From the NCBI RefSeq assembly GCF_030409315.1, contig NZ_JAUFPS010000097.1, forward strand, positions 1 through 64,000: a stretch of DNA of 64,000 nt, read 5' to 3'. Positions within the stretch are counted from its first letter, which is position 1. Each line of letters begins with the position of its first letter. The notes under the pieces are model-generated. The model saw only the letters and a program-made list of their open reading frames with translations. It made no database searches and had not been told where the DNA came from. Below are positions 27,101-34,764 of the stretch, one piece after another. The translations under genes and the position numbers were made by a program. This stretch comes from Mucilaginibacter flavus (lineage in GTDB: Bacteria; Bacteroidota; Bacteroidia; Sphingobacteriales; Sphingobacteriaceae).

Positions 27101-27133
27101 AAAAAATCCCGGCTTTTTGGGCCGGGACTTTTT
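27101..27133 (-). terminator. Attenuator terminator in the pheA leader
   Basis: On the minus strand the hairpin pairs AAAAAGTCCCGGC with GCCGGGATTTTTT (13 pairs, one G.U) around a 7-base loop. It ends in a T run only 15 bases before the pheA start codon. Its 5' arm GTCCCGGC can instead pair perfectly with GCCGGGAC (27171-27164) at the 3' end of the leader ORF, which would prevent termination. The competing pairings are the layout of a ribosome-mediated attenuator. Confidence 0.88.
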
Positions 27134-27160
27134 AGTTTCTTTATGTGTGTTTAGTACATA

Positions 27161-27226
27161 TTAGTCCCGGCTCTTACTGGTAAAGTAAAAGTAGTAACCG
27201 TAAAAATATGCGCTGTTAAATTTCAT
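27161..27226 (-). CDS. Phe/Tyr-rich leader peptide of the pheA operon
   Basis: This 21-codon ORF (ATG at 27226-27224, TAA at 27163-27161) has 4 Phe and 5 Tyr, with the run YFYGYYFYF in its centre. Its last codons (AGC CGG GAC) overlap the antiterminator strand. A ribosome finishing the peptide would cover that strand and let the terminator form. A ribosome stalled on Phe or Tyr codons would leave it free and allow pheA expression. The promoter about 13 bases upstream and the terminator between it and pheA support this role. The ORF is below the usual annotation size limit. Confidence 0.88.
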   Translation of the reverse strand: MKFNSAYFYGYYFYFTSKSRD

Positions 27227-27243
27227 TTGTTTTTTATTACGTT

Positions 27244-27274
27244 GTAAATGTACGGTAAAAAATGATTCTGTCAA
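27244..27274 (-). promoter_or_regulatory. Promoter of the pheA leader
   Basis: Minus-strand TTGACA (27274-27269) with 19 bases between TTG and TACATTTA (27252-27245), matching the Bacteroidota promoter form. The predicted start site gives a short leader before the ATG of the leader peptide. Confidence 0.7.
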
Positions 27275-27355
27275 TAGAAAATTTTATTTTTTGTTAAATA
27301 AGATGGGCGAACCAAATTTAATATCGTTAAAATTGAATTTACTTACTTGAAATGC

Positions 27356-28228
27356 TTAATTACGGACGTCAATAACAGGTATGCCCAATTTTTTATTTAA
27401 CTTGCCTAAAAATATATCTCCGGAAAGAAGTGTTCCTGATAAACTAATTACCTCGCCGTTTTTAAATACTATCTTATATTTATCAAACAAGCCACCCCGA
27501 CTTCGTGAATTTTGATGATATAAAATCTGATAAATCTCCGCTTTTTCATAAATAAGAATGTGTTGGTCATCAATGCCATAGGAAAACTTGTCGCTGCCCT
27601 TTGATATTTGAAGGTATTGATGTCGCCCTTTCAAATTATTAATTACAAAGTATAAAATGGCGAGGCCGGATATAATTAAGAATACTATTGGAAAAACCTG
27701 GCGCCAGTCGTCAACTGTAATTTTAAAAAAAAGTACACTGAGGAATATCACGTACGCATATAAGGCAAATGAAACGGCCATTATATTCCAGGTTTTTAAG
27801 CGATATACAAATGGGTTAGTTATAAAATGTCCTTGGTTACCTATATTAAAAAAATGCTTTTCAAAAATTTTAATATCAAGGCTTTGAGTAAAAAAGTCAC
27901 TCACTAAATTGTTGGCTGTAGCAATATCCGGGGCATGATATTCATATAAGTGATTACGCCTGTCAAGGTAGTAAACACAAAATTTGCCGCCGAAGTATAA
28001 GCCCAGTTTCAAATAGTTTAGGCCGTCATCGATAATAGTCACCGAAGGCCCTGTTAATTGTATATCCGTTAGTGGCCGCTCCAGATCCCAGGGGAAATCT
28101 TTGATAAGTTGAATGGTTTCTTCGAGATTGCGGGGCGCTTCGTCAGAAAATTCACCTTTTTCGTAAGTGTTGTGTTGGAGTTTAGATATAAGTTGGGGCA
28201 TTGAATTGAGATGGTGATGAGTTTGCAT
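27356..28228 (-). CDS. Hypothetical membrane protein with a PH-like tail
   Basis: The 290-residue product is not recognised as a named family. Residues about 1-145 are soluble and mixed alpha/beta. Two membrane segments follow around 150-200 (IMAVSFALYAYVIFLSVLFF and IVFLIISGLAILYFVIN). The C-terminal 85 residues are beta-rich (YKIVFKNGEVISLSG), reminiscent of bacterial PH-type domains. A second ATG 8 codons in (MPQLISKLQHNTYEKG) is an equally likely start. It lies upstream of the pheA promoter and seems to be a single gene. Confidence 0.65.
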   Translation of the reverse strand: MQTHHHLNSMPQLISKLQHNTYEKGEFSDEAPRNLEETIQLIKDFPWDLERPLTDIQLTGPSVTIIDDGLNYLKLGLYFGGKFCVYYLDRRNHLYEYHAPDIATANNLVSDFFTQSLDIKIFEKHFFNIGNQGHFITNPFVYRLKTWNIMAVSFALYAYVIFLSVLFFKITVDDWRQVFPIVFLIISGLAILYFVINNLKGRHQYLQISKGSDKFSYGIDDQHILIYEKAEIYQILYHQNSRSRGGLFDKYKIVFKNGEVISLSGTLLSGDIFLGKLNKKLGIPVIDVRN

Positions 28229-28275
28229 TGCTTACCCATCAAATATAGCATCAATGATAATACGATTACAAACAG

Positions 28276-29199
28276 TTATGCGGTTTGCTTGTGTTCGGAT
28301 AAAGATGTTGTTTGCTCCATTTCGTACTCCCTTTGCATCACCCTTGCCGTTTGCGTGCTGCCATCATGGCTCCATCCCGGAGGGTTTAACAAATATCCTA
28401 CTTTGTTTTTGAAACCCGGTGCACGCTTTACATCGTGGATCAGCGCTTTCCATTCGTGGAAAAGGATATTTACAGGACCCATATCCTCCGGCTGTTTGGT
28501 GATGCCGTATTTTACAGGCTCGGGCAGATCCTCGTCTCTAAATGTTCCAAAAATTCTGTCCCAGATAATTAGCACCATGCCCATGTTTTTATCAAGATAG
28601 GGGATATTTGATGCATGGTGAACCCTGTGGTGTGCTGGAGTAACAAAGAGGAGTCCGTACCATTTTGGCAATGGGATTTTATACTGTGTATGTACCAGGT
28701 TGCCGTAAAATTGGGTAACCAGGTAAGCGTATAATATATCTAAGGCGTTAAAGCCCATTAATGCCAATGGCAAATAAAAGAATGTGCGATAAAAAGGCTC
28801 AAATACCGTAGACCTGAAACCCGTAGTAAAGTTAAAGTTCTCTGACGAGTGATGTGTTACATGCATAGCCCAAAACAGGCGGCAGTAATGCCCGGTATAG
28901 TGCAGCACCCAATACAAAAAATCCTGCGCTACAACCAGCACAAACCAATATAGCCAAACGTTATGGATTTGAAATAGACGGTATTGGTACGTAAAGCTTA
29001 AAACCAGGAAAGTACTTCCCTTAACTATCAGGTTGGTTACAATGGCAAGCGATGTTAGGTAGATATTGGTAAATGTATCGCGTGTTTTATAGTAATGCCT
29101 GTCTTCCCAATAGCTCAAAGCCATTTCAACAAGCGTTAAAACTACCAGCAGGCAAAGTATAATTACGGCACTTATTTCATTTTTATCTAACCCGTGCAT
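28276..29199 (-). CDS. Sterol desaturase / fatty acid hydroxylase family membrane protein
   Basis: The product of 307 residues has about four membrane segments and the three histidine clusters of the family: HYTGH, MHVTHHS and AHHRVHH. These bind a di-iron centre that hydroxylates or desaturates lipids. I chose ATG 29199 (MHGLDKNE), because the longer frame would overlap aroB and add a non-conserved stretch. It directly follows aroB (1 base), so it is probably co-transcribed, though no metabolic link is obvious. Confidence 0.85.
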   Translation of the reverse strand: MHGLDKNEISAVIILCLLVVLTLVEMALSYWEDRHYYKTRDTFTNIYLTSLAIVTNLIVKGSTFLVLSFTYQYRLFQIHNVWLYWFVLVVAQDFLYWVLHYTGHYCRLFWAMHVTHHSSENFNFTTGFRSTVFEPFYRTFFYLPLALMGFNALDILYAYLVTQFYGNLVHTQYKIPLPKWYGLLFVTPAHHRVHHASNIPYLDKNMGMVLIIWDRIFGTFRDEDLPEPVKYGITKQPEDMGPVNILFHEWKALIHDVKRAPGFKNKVGYLLNPPGWSHDGSTQTARVMQREYEMEQTTSLSEHKQTA

Positions 29200-29200
29200 T

Positions 29201-30259
29201 CTACAAATTAATGTAATACAATAAACTTTCGCAAAGTTCGGCTTCTGTGCAGTTATTATCAATATTGCATTGACCAATATTAGTCAGCAGGGTGCAATTT
29301 ATGTTGCCGTTTTGGTTTTTCTTATCCTTTTTCATGATTTCAAGCAGGGTATCGAAATCAGATTGTTTGATGGTATAACGTGGATAAAGTTTATTAAGTG
29401 TGTCGGTTATTTCTTGCAGTTCCTGGGCAGGTAAGCCTGTTTTTTTATGAGCAAGGTATGATTCACAGATCATGCCGATGGCGATAGCTTCACCATGCGT
29501 TAAAGGATCTTTATCGTTGATCAATGAATTGGTTTCAACAGCATGGCCAATGGTGTGCCCAAAGTTAAGCGCCTTACGGATGCCTTTTTCATGCGGGTCT
29601 TCGATAGTGATCTTGTTTTTTATTTCAACAGAACGGTGAACCAGTTGGGCAGAAGGTACGCTAAGGTCACTCGCTTTTAACTGGTTCCAGTAAGCGGCAT
29701 CCTGGATCAGGCCGTGTTTCAGCATTTCTGCCAGGCCAGAAAGGATTTGCCTTGGCGGCAGGGTTTGTAAAAAGCCAAGATCGATAAAAACAGCTTTAGG
29801 CTGCGTAAACGTACCGATTATGTTTTTGATGCTATTGATATCGATGCCGGTTTTGCCACCTACCGATGCATCAACCTGCGAAAGCAGGGTAGTGGGTACG
29901 TGTACAAAATCAATCCCGCGTTTAAAGGTAGATGCGGCAAAGCCTCCTAAATCGGTAATAACGCCACCACCTAAGTTAACAAGCAGGCTTTTGCGGTCGG
30001 CGCCAAAATCTATCAGCATTCGCCATACGCCAATACAAAAGTCAATGTCTTTGCTTTCTTCGCCGGCGTTCACCTCAATGATATCGAAATTATCAAGGTG
30101 CTCAACCTTGCTTTTCACAAGGGGCAGGCAATGTTCGGCAGTGTTATCGTCGGTTAAAATAAAAAAGCGGGAGTATTTGCCTTGCTCAATAAATTTTGCA
30201 AGTTCATCAATGCTGTTTTCAAAAATTACGGGGTAATTATCGCTCTGAATGGTATTCAT
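29201..30259 (-). CDS. aroB: 3-dehydroquinate synthase
   Basis: The 352-residue product has the NAD-binding LVNLGGGVITDLGGFAASTFKRG motif and the metal-ligand regions AEMLKHGLI and LNFGHTIGHAVE. It forms 3-dehydroquinate from DAHP. It is separate from the pheA operon by two other genes, in a group with an S4 protein upstream and a sterol-desaturase-like gene downstream. Confidence 0.95.
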   Translation of the reverse strand: MNTIQSDNYPVIFENSIDELAKFIEQGKYSRFFILTDDNTAEHCLPLVKSKVEHLDNFDIIEVNAGEESKDIDFCIGVWRMLIDFGADRKSLLVNLGGGVITDLGGFAASTFKRGIDFVHVPTTLLSQVDASVGGKTGIDINSIKNIIGTFTQPKAVFIDLGFLQTLPPRQILSGLAEMLKHGLIQDAAYWNQLKASDLSVPSAQLVHRSVEIKNKITIEDPHEKGIRKALNFGHTIGHAVETNSLINDKDPLTHGEAIAIGMICESYLAHKKTGLPAQELQEITDTLNKLYPRYTIKQSDFDTLLEIMKKDKKNQNGNINCTLLTNIGQCNIDNNCTEAELCESLLYYINL

Positions 30260-30261
30260 AA

Positions 30262-30468
30262 TTAAATAACCATGATTTTATTTCCTCTGAATTCAACCAC
30301 GTCGCCCTTTTTAACCTTTAATCTTTTGCGGTAATCAACCTGGCCGTTATAAGTTACTTCTCCCTCTGTTACAACTATTTGCGCCTCGCCGCCGGTAGGT
30401 ACAAGGCCAACCGCTTTTAGCAGTTGAATCATGGGGATATGGTCGCCGTTTAATTTAAATTCAATCAT
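30262..30468 (-). CDS. Small S4-domain RNA-binding protein
   Basis: The 68-residue product is a single S4 domain of the YbcJ/RlbA type (GLVPTGGEAQIVVTEGEVTYNGQVDYRKRLKVKKGD pattern, in parts). It probably binds structured RNA or the ribosome. Its stop is 2 bases before aroB, so it heads that operon. Confidence 0.85.
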   Translation of the reverse strand: MIEFKLNGDHIPMIQLLKAVGLVPTGGEAQIVVTEGEVTYNGQVDYRKRLKVKKGDVVEFRGNKIMVI

Positions 30469-30515
30469 GGAGGGGCAAAAATAAACTATTCATGGAATAA
30501 TGAGTTATCATTTTA

Positions 30516-30523
30516 TAATTTTG
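30516..30523 (+). promoter_or_regulatory. -7 box directly before the proline dehydrogenase start
   Basis: TAATTTTG exactly fits TAnnTTTG and ends 3 bases before ATG 30527. Transcription would start at or just after the ATG, implying a leaderless or nearly leaderless mRNA and excluding the upstream in-frame start at 30500. Confidence 0.5.
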
Positions 30524-30526
30524 CGC

Positions 30527-31732
30527 ATGCTTTCTAACGAAACCAATAACAATTCCAAACACGCTAAGCCCTCTTTTGAAAATACAGAAATCGCTTTCCG
30601 TCATTCGTCCAATACCGATCTTAACCGCGCATACTGGTTATTCCGGATTATTAATGTAAACTTTTTGGTAAGGATTGGTCCGCCGGTAACCAACTTTGCC
30701 ATCAAAATAGGCTTGCCTATTAAAAGCATCATCAAGGCCACTATATTTAAACACTTTTGCGGCGGTGAAACCATTGCCGAGTGTGATAACACCATAAAAA
30801 AACTGTACGGCGGTGGGGTAGGAACCATATTGGACTACTCCATTGAAGGAGAAGACGATGAAGCTGTTTTTGACAGCACTCGCGATGAAATTATCCGTAC
30901 CGTTGTGCGGGCATCAAAAGATAAAGCGGTGCCACTAACTGTATTTAAAATTACAGGGGTAGGTAGGTTTGCTTTGCTGGAGAAGTTAGACGCCCGTTTG
31001 CCGCTTACACCCGAAGAAGAAAGCGAATGGCAACGTGTACAAAACCGTGTGTTGGCTATTTGCACTAAGGCGCATGACAGCAACGTGCCTGTAATGATAG
31101 ATGCAGAAGAAAGCTGGATACAGGAAACCATTGATTTGTTGGCACTCACCATGATGACCCAGTTTAACACGCAAAAACCTATCGTTTACAACACTTACCA
31201 AATGTACAGGCATGATAAATTGGCATCGATATTAAATGACCATGAAATTGCCCAGAGCGAAGGCTTTATTTTAGGGGCAAAAATAGTACGTGGTGCCTAC
31301 ATGGAAAAAGAACGCAAACGCGCTATTGAAATGGGTTATAATTCGCCTATTCAGCCTGATAAAAAATCGACTGACTTAGATTATGACTCGGCATTGGATT
31401 ATTGCACCAGTCATATTGAGCAGATAGCTTTTATAGCCGGTACGCATAATGAAGAAAGCTGTCGCTTATTAGCTGAACTGCTGGATACTAAAGGGATAGA
31501 TCATAAACATCCGCATGTGTACTTTTCACAATTGCTGGGCATGAGCGATAACCTGAGTTTTAACCTTGCCGATGCGCAGTACAATGTGGCCAAATACGTG
31601 CCTTACGGTCCAATAAAGGCTGTGTTGCCGTACCTGTTCCGCCGTGCTCAGGAAAATACCGCTATTGCCGGCCAAATGAGCCGCGAGTTAAGCTTGATTG
31701 TAAAGGAACGGGAAAGAAGAAGCGGCAAATAG
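30527..31732 (+). CDS. putA: Proline dehydrogenase
   Basis: The product of about 401 residues is a monofunctional PRODH with the FAD/substrate motifs GAKIVRGAYMEKERKRA, VYFSQLLGMSDNLSFNL and YLFRRAQENTAIAGQMSREL. It oxidises proline to pyrroline-5-carboxylate in catabolism. There is no fused P5C dehydrogenase domain and no adjacent dehydrogenase gene. Start chosen at MLSNETNN because the -7 box lies just in front. Confidence 0.9.
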   Translation: MLSNETNNNSKHAKPSFENTEIAFRHSSNTDLNRAYWLFRIINVNFLVRIGPPVTNFAIKIGLPIKSIIKATIFKHFCGGETIAECDNTIKKLYGGGVGTILDYSIEGEDDEAVFDSTRDEIIRTVVRASKDKAVPLTVFKITGVGRFALLEKLDARLPLTPEEESEWQRVQNRVLAICTKAHDSNVPVMIDAEESWIQETIDLLALTMMTQFNTQKPIVYNTYQMYRHDKLASILNDHEIAQSEGFILGAKIVRGAYMEKERKRAIEMGYNSPIQPDKKSTDLDYDSALDYCTSHIEQIAFIAGTHNEESCRLLAELLDTKGIDHKHPHVYFSQLLGMSDNLSFNLADAQYNVAKYVPYGPIKAVLPYLFRRAQENTAIAGQMSRELSLIVKERERRSGK

Positions 31733-31772
31733 AATCAAGAATTAAGAGTCAGGAATCAAGACAGGAAATATG

Positions 31773-31803
31773 AAGGTCGTTGCTTAGCAATGGCCTTTTT
31801 TGT
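31773..31803 (+). terminator. Terminator of proline dehydrogenase gene
   Basis: Stem AAGGTCGTTGC and GCAATGGCCTT (two G.U pairs) with a TTA loop, followed by a T run. A word-like repeat (AATCAAGAATTAAGAGTCAGG) lies between the stop codon and the hairpin. Confidence 0.75.
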
Positions 31804-31931
31804 TTTTTGTGGGTTGATGAAAAAAGTTTTATGCTTTTGTCCAACGCCGCGCTTACCATTTGTTATTGGAGTATAATTCAATATATTTATTAACCCTGTT
31901 GCTTTTCGCAACTAATTAAAATCAAAACAAA

Positions 31932-32288
31932 ATGAACGAGTACTTAGTAATTATGCGCCTGGATTTGATCACCAAGGATGTACAGCCCTCGCCAGAGCAA
32001 ATGGAAGGCTACATGAAAATGTACCAGGATTGGGTAGGGGGCATAGCGGCTCAAAACAAATTTGTTGGCGGCACGGGTTTGGCCACTGAAGGCAAGGTTA
32101 TTAAACCCAATAACGTGATCACCGATGGTCCTTTTGCCGAGGTGAAAGAATCGATAGCGGGTTTTATAACAATTAAAGCTAAGGATTTGGAAGAGGCAGT
32201 AAACCTGGCTAAAACCTGCCCTATATTGTACGGCGAAGGGAACAGCGTTGAAGTTAGGCAGATTAGTGGCCATCACATGGATAAATGA
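31932..32288 (+). CDS. YCII/DGPF-domain protein
   Basis: The 118-residue product has the family motif VITDGPFAEVKESIAGF. Proteins of this group are regularly encoded next to ECF42-type sigma factors, as here: the sigma gene starts 92 bases downstream. The molecular role is unknown; the fold is a ferredoxin-like dimer. Confidence 0.87.
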   Translation: MNEYLVIMRLDLITKDVQPSPEQMEGYMKMYQDWVGGIAAQNKFVGGTGLATEGKVIKPNNVITDGPFAEVKESIAGFITIKAKDLEEAVNLAKTCPILYGEGNSVEVRQISGHHMDK

Positions 32289-32298
32289 TATTGTTGTA

Positions 32299-32362
32299 GC
32301 TAAACTGTTTTAGCAAATTAGCAAAATAATAATTGAATTTATTGTAGCTAAATTGGTTTAGC
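32299..32362 (+). promoter_or_regulatory. Paired palindromes before the sigma factor gene
   Basis: GCTAAACTGTTTTAGC (32299-32314) and GCTAAATTGGTTTAGC (32347-32362) are GCTAAA-N4-TTTAGC palindromes, each preceded by TTGTA and spaced 48 bp start to start. They fill the gap between the DGPF and sigma genes. They look like a double operator or a sigma-dependent autoregulatory site. Confidence 0.6.
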
Positions 32363-32380
32363 TTAGCTTTTGTAAATTGT

Positions 32381-33613
32381 ATGAACCAGGGAGAGTTGAT
32401 ACCACACCTTTTCAGGACCGAGTACCGCAAAATTGTAGCGGTGCTTTGTAACCGTTTTGGGTTTGATGGGGTAGAAACCGCCGAGGATATCGCCAGCGAA
32501 ACATTTTTAACAGCTTCACAAACCTGGGGTATTACCGGCGTTCCGCCAAATCCGATAGCCTGGTTGTACAGCGTGGCCAAAAATAAGGCACGCAACCATT
32601 TGCAGCGTTTAAATACGTTTAAAGCCAAAGTATCGCCACAGATTATAAACGACACAACTGATAGCTATGAAACAGAGATCGACCTATCGCCCCAAAACAT
32701 AAATGACAGCCAGTTGCAAATGATGTTCACCATCTGCAATCCGGCTATTCCTGCCGAAGCGCAAATTGGTCTTTCTTTACGTATCCTTTGCGGTTTTGGT
32801 ATCCAGGAAATTGCCGATGCCTTTTTGAGTAATAAGGAAACAATCAACAAGCGCTTGTTTAGGGCGAAGGAAAAGCTCAGGGAGTTGAAAGTTAAAATAG
32901 AATTACCTGGTCCCACAGCAATAGATGAACGCCTGGAACCGGTATTAGCCACTATTTATTTACTATTTAATGAGGGATATTATTCCGTAAGTCAGAACAA
33001 CACACTCCGAAAAGAACTATGCCTTGAGGCCATGAGGTTGTGTACCATGCTTGTAGAGAACGCGCATACCAACAAGCCCCCGGTAAACGCTTTGCTTGCG
33101 CTGATGTGTTTTCACGCCTCACGATTTGATGCCCGGTATAGTGAAAACGGCGTGCAGATTTTATATGAAGAACAAGATGTTAACTTATGGAACGCCGATA
33201 TGATTAGTAAAGGCGCATACTTTTTAAAGGCTGCAGCAACCGGTAATCAATTGTCAAAATATCATCTTGAGGCTGGCATAGCTTATTGGAATACCCGCAA
33301 AGAGGATACAAAGCAGAAATGGGAGGGTATTTTGCAGTTTTACAACAGTCTTTTGCAAATTGAATATTCGCCGGTAGCGGCTTTGAACCGTACTTACGCG
33401 CTTGCAAAAGTTAAAGGAAAAGCAGAGGCGATTGTAGAGGCCGAAAAATTGGAACTTAAGGATAATCACTTTTACTTTGCACTGCTTGGCGAATTGTACG
33501 CCGGGATCAATAATGAGATGGCCAGGCAACATTTGGAGAGAGCACTTGCCCTGGCCAAAACGCAAAATGATAAGCAGGCTATAAAAAAAAGAATAGACCG
33601 CTTATCTGCTTAG
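32381..33613 (+). CDS. ECF42-type RNA polymerase sigma factor with C-terminal TPR-like extension
   Basis: The 410-residue product has ECF regions 2 and 4 in the first 180 residues (GVETAEDIASETFLTASQTW, AWLYSVAKNKARNHLQR, then region 4 IQEIADAFLSNKETINKRLFRAKEKL). A long helical C-terminus follows (YSPVAALNRTYALAKVKG, HFYFALLGELYAGI) typical of the ECF42 group. In that group the extension replaces an anti-sigma factor, and the partner is a DGPF protein, encoded just upstream. Confidence 0.88.
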   Translation: MNQGELIPHLFRTEYRKIVAVLCNRFGFDGVETAEDIASETFLTASQTWGITGVPPNPIAWLYSVAKNKARNHLQRLNTFKAKVSPQIINDTTDSYETEIDLSPQNINDSQLQMMFTICNPAIPAEAQIGLSLRILCGFGIQEIADAFLSNKETINKRLFRAKEKLRELKVKIELPGPTAIDERLEPVLATIYLLFNEGYYSVSQNNTLRKELCLEAMRLCTMLVENAHTNKPPVNALLALMCFHASRFDARYSENGVQILYEEQDVNLWNADMISKGAYFLKAAATGNQLSKYHLEAGIAYWNTRKEDTKQKWEGILQFYNSLLQIEYSPVAALNRTYALAKVKGKAEAIVEAEKLELKDNHFYFALLGELYAGINNEMARQHLERALALAKTQNDKQAIKKRIDRLSA

Positions 33614-33727
33614 CTGTTTACCCGGAATCTTCAATCTTTTTTACTTTCCGTAACTATGTTTTTGTGTTGTTGATAACCTCTTTTTAGTCATATGAATAAC
33701 ATGAACTAAACAATTTAAACTTTTTAG

Positions 33728-33790
33728 ATGCGTTGTTGTTGTAAGTACTATGTTGGTCATAAATTTATTATGATCTTTAATAAAAAATAG
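33728..33790 (+). CDS. Possible Cys-rich leader ORF before the OmpA-like gene
   Basis: A 20-codon frame (ATG 33728, TAG 33788-33790) starts MRCCCKYY and ends 8 bases before the OmpA-like gene start. The three consecutive TGT codons recall the Cys-rich leaders at 58-62 kb, but the downstream gene has no known sulfur role and the TGC-TAA ending is missing. It could be chance. Confidence 0.25.
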   Translation: MRCCCKYYVGHKFIMIFNKK

Positions 33791-33798
33791 TCTATACC

Positions 33799-34686
33799 AT
33801 GAAGATACTTCGTTTATTGCCACTGGTTGTAATAATAGCAGTGGTAACCCAGGGTTGCGTTAGCAACAAAAAGTACGCCGAATTACAAGGCAACTACACC
33901 CAGTTACAAAACAGCACGCAGGATTTAAGTGTTAAATACCAGCGCAGCGAACAAGCGCTTGCTGTAGCAAACGGCAGGATTGCCAGTCTTGATGAGCAAA
34001 TTGCTGCCGCCAAAACAAACGCGCTTGGCTTACAGGATGCGTTGAACAAATGTTTGGCAGGTAATAACCAGGGTGGGGCAAACATTTCTAAATTAGTTGA
34101 CGAGATTAACTCATCAAATAAATACATCCAATACCTGGTAAATACTAAAAACAAAAGCGATTCGCTTAATGTGGTGCTAACCAATAACCTCACCCGCTCG
34201 TTAAGTAAAGAAGACGCGCAGGGTGTGGATGTACAGGTACTTAAAGGTGTGGTGTATATTTCCTTATCTGATAATATGTTATATAAATCAGGTAGCTATG
34301 AAATTTCTGATAAAGCAGGCTCGGCCTTGTCAAAAATTGCTAAGATCATCACCGATTACTCTACCTATGATGTATTGATTGAAGGTAATACCGATAACGT
34401 GCCAATTAAACAAACCAACATCCGCAACAACTGGGATTTGAGTACTTTAAGGGCATCATCTGTAGTACAGGCATTGCAAAATACCTATAATGTTGATCCT
34501 AAGCGTTTAACCGCGGGCGGTCGTGGCGAATACAACCCAATTGCCGATAATGCCACACCAGCAGGCAAAAGCCAAAACAGGCGTACACAAATTATCATCA
34601 CTCCAAAACTCGATCAGTTTATGGATTTAATTGGTAAAGCACCTGCACCGGGCGCAACTACGGCGCCAGCTGCTCCGGCTCAATAA
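33799..34686 (+). CDS. OmpA-family lipoprotein with coiled coil
   Basis: The 295-residue product has a lipoprotein signal (VIIAVVTQGC) and a coiled coil over residues about 27-100. Its C-terminal OmpA/Pal-like peptidoglycan-binding domain has the motif LIEGNTDNVPI and LSTLRASSVVQAL, then NRRTQIIITP. It likely links the outer membrane to the cell wall. The Ala/Pro-rich tail (GATTAPAAPAQ) is variable. A strong terminator follows. Confidence 0.87.
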   Translation: MKILRLLPLVVIIAVVTQGCVSNKKYAELQGNYTQLQNSTQDLSVKYQRSEQALAVANGRIASLDEQIAAAKTNALGLQDALNKCLAGNNQGGANISKLVDEINSSNKYIQYLVNTKNKSDSLNVVLTNNLTRSLSKEDAQGVDVQVLKGVVYISLSDNMLYKSGSYEISDKAGSALSKIAKIITDYSTYDVLIEGNTDNVPIKQTNIRNNWDLSTLRASSVVQALQNTYNVDPKRLTAGGRGEYNPIADNATPAGKSQNRRTQIIITPKLDQFMDLIGKAPAPGATTAPAAPAQ

Positions 34687-34710
34687 CAGTTTAACAGATT
34701 TATAATAAAA

Positions 34711-34737
34711 ACGGCCCCGGCATTTTGCCGGGGCCGT
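34711..34737. terminator. Strong hairpin terminator
   Basis: Perfect 12-bp arms ACGGCCCCGGCA and TGCCGGGGCCGT around TTT, flanked by A and T runs on both sides, so it can work in both directions between convergent genes. Confidence 0.9.
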
Positions 34738-34764
34738 TTTTATTAATGTGTGGAATTTGTATTG

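Noticed and set aside
33655..33672. Mini-ORF MFLCC upstream of the OmpA-like gene
   Set aside because: Only five codons, no promoter evidence, far from the gene start.
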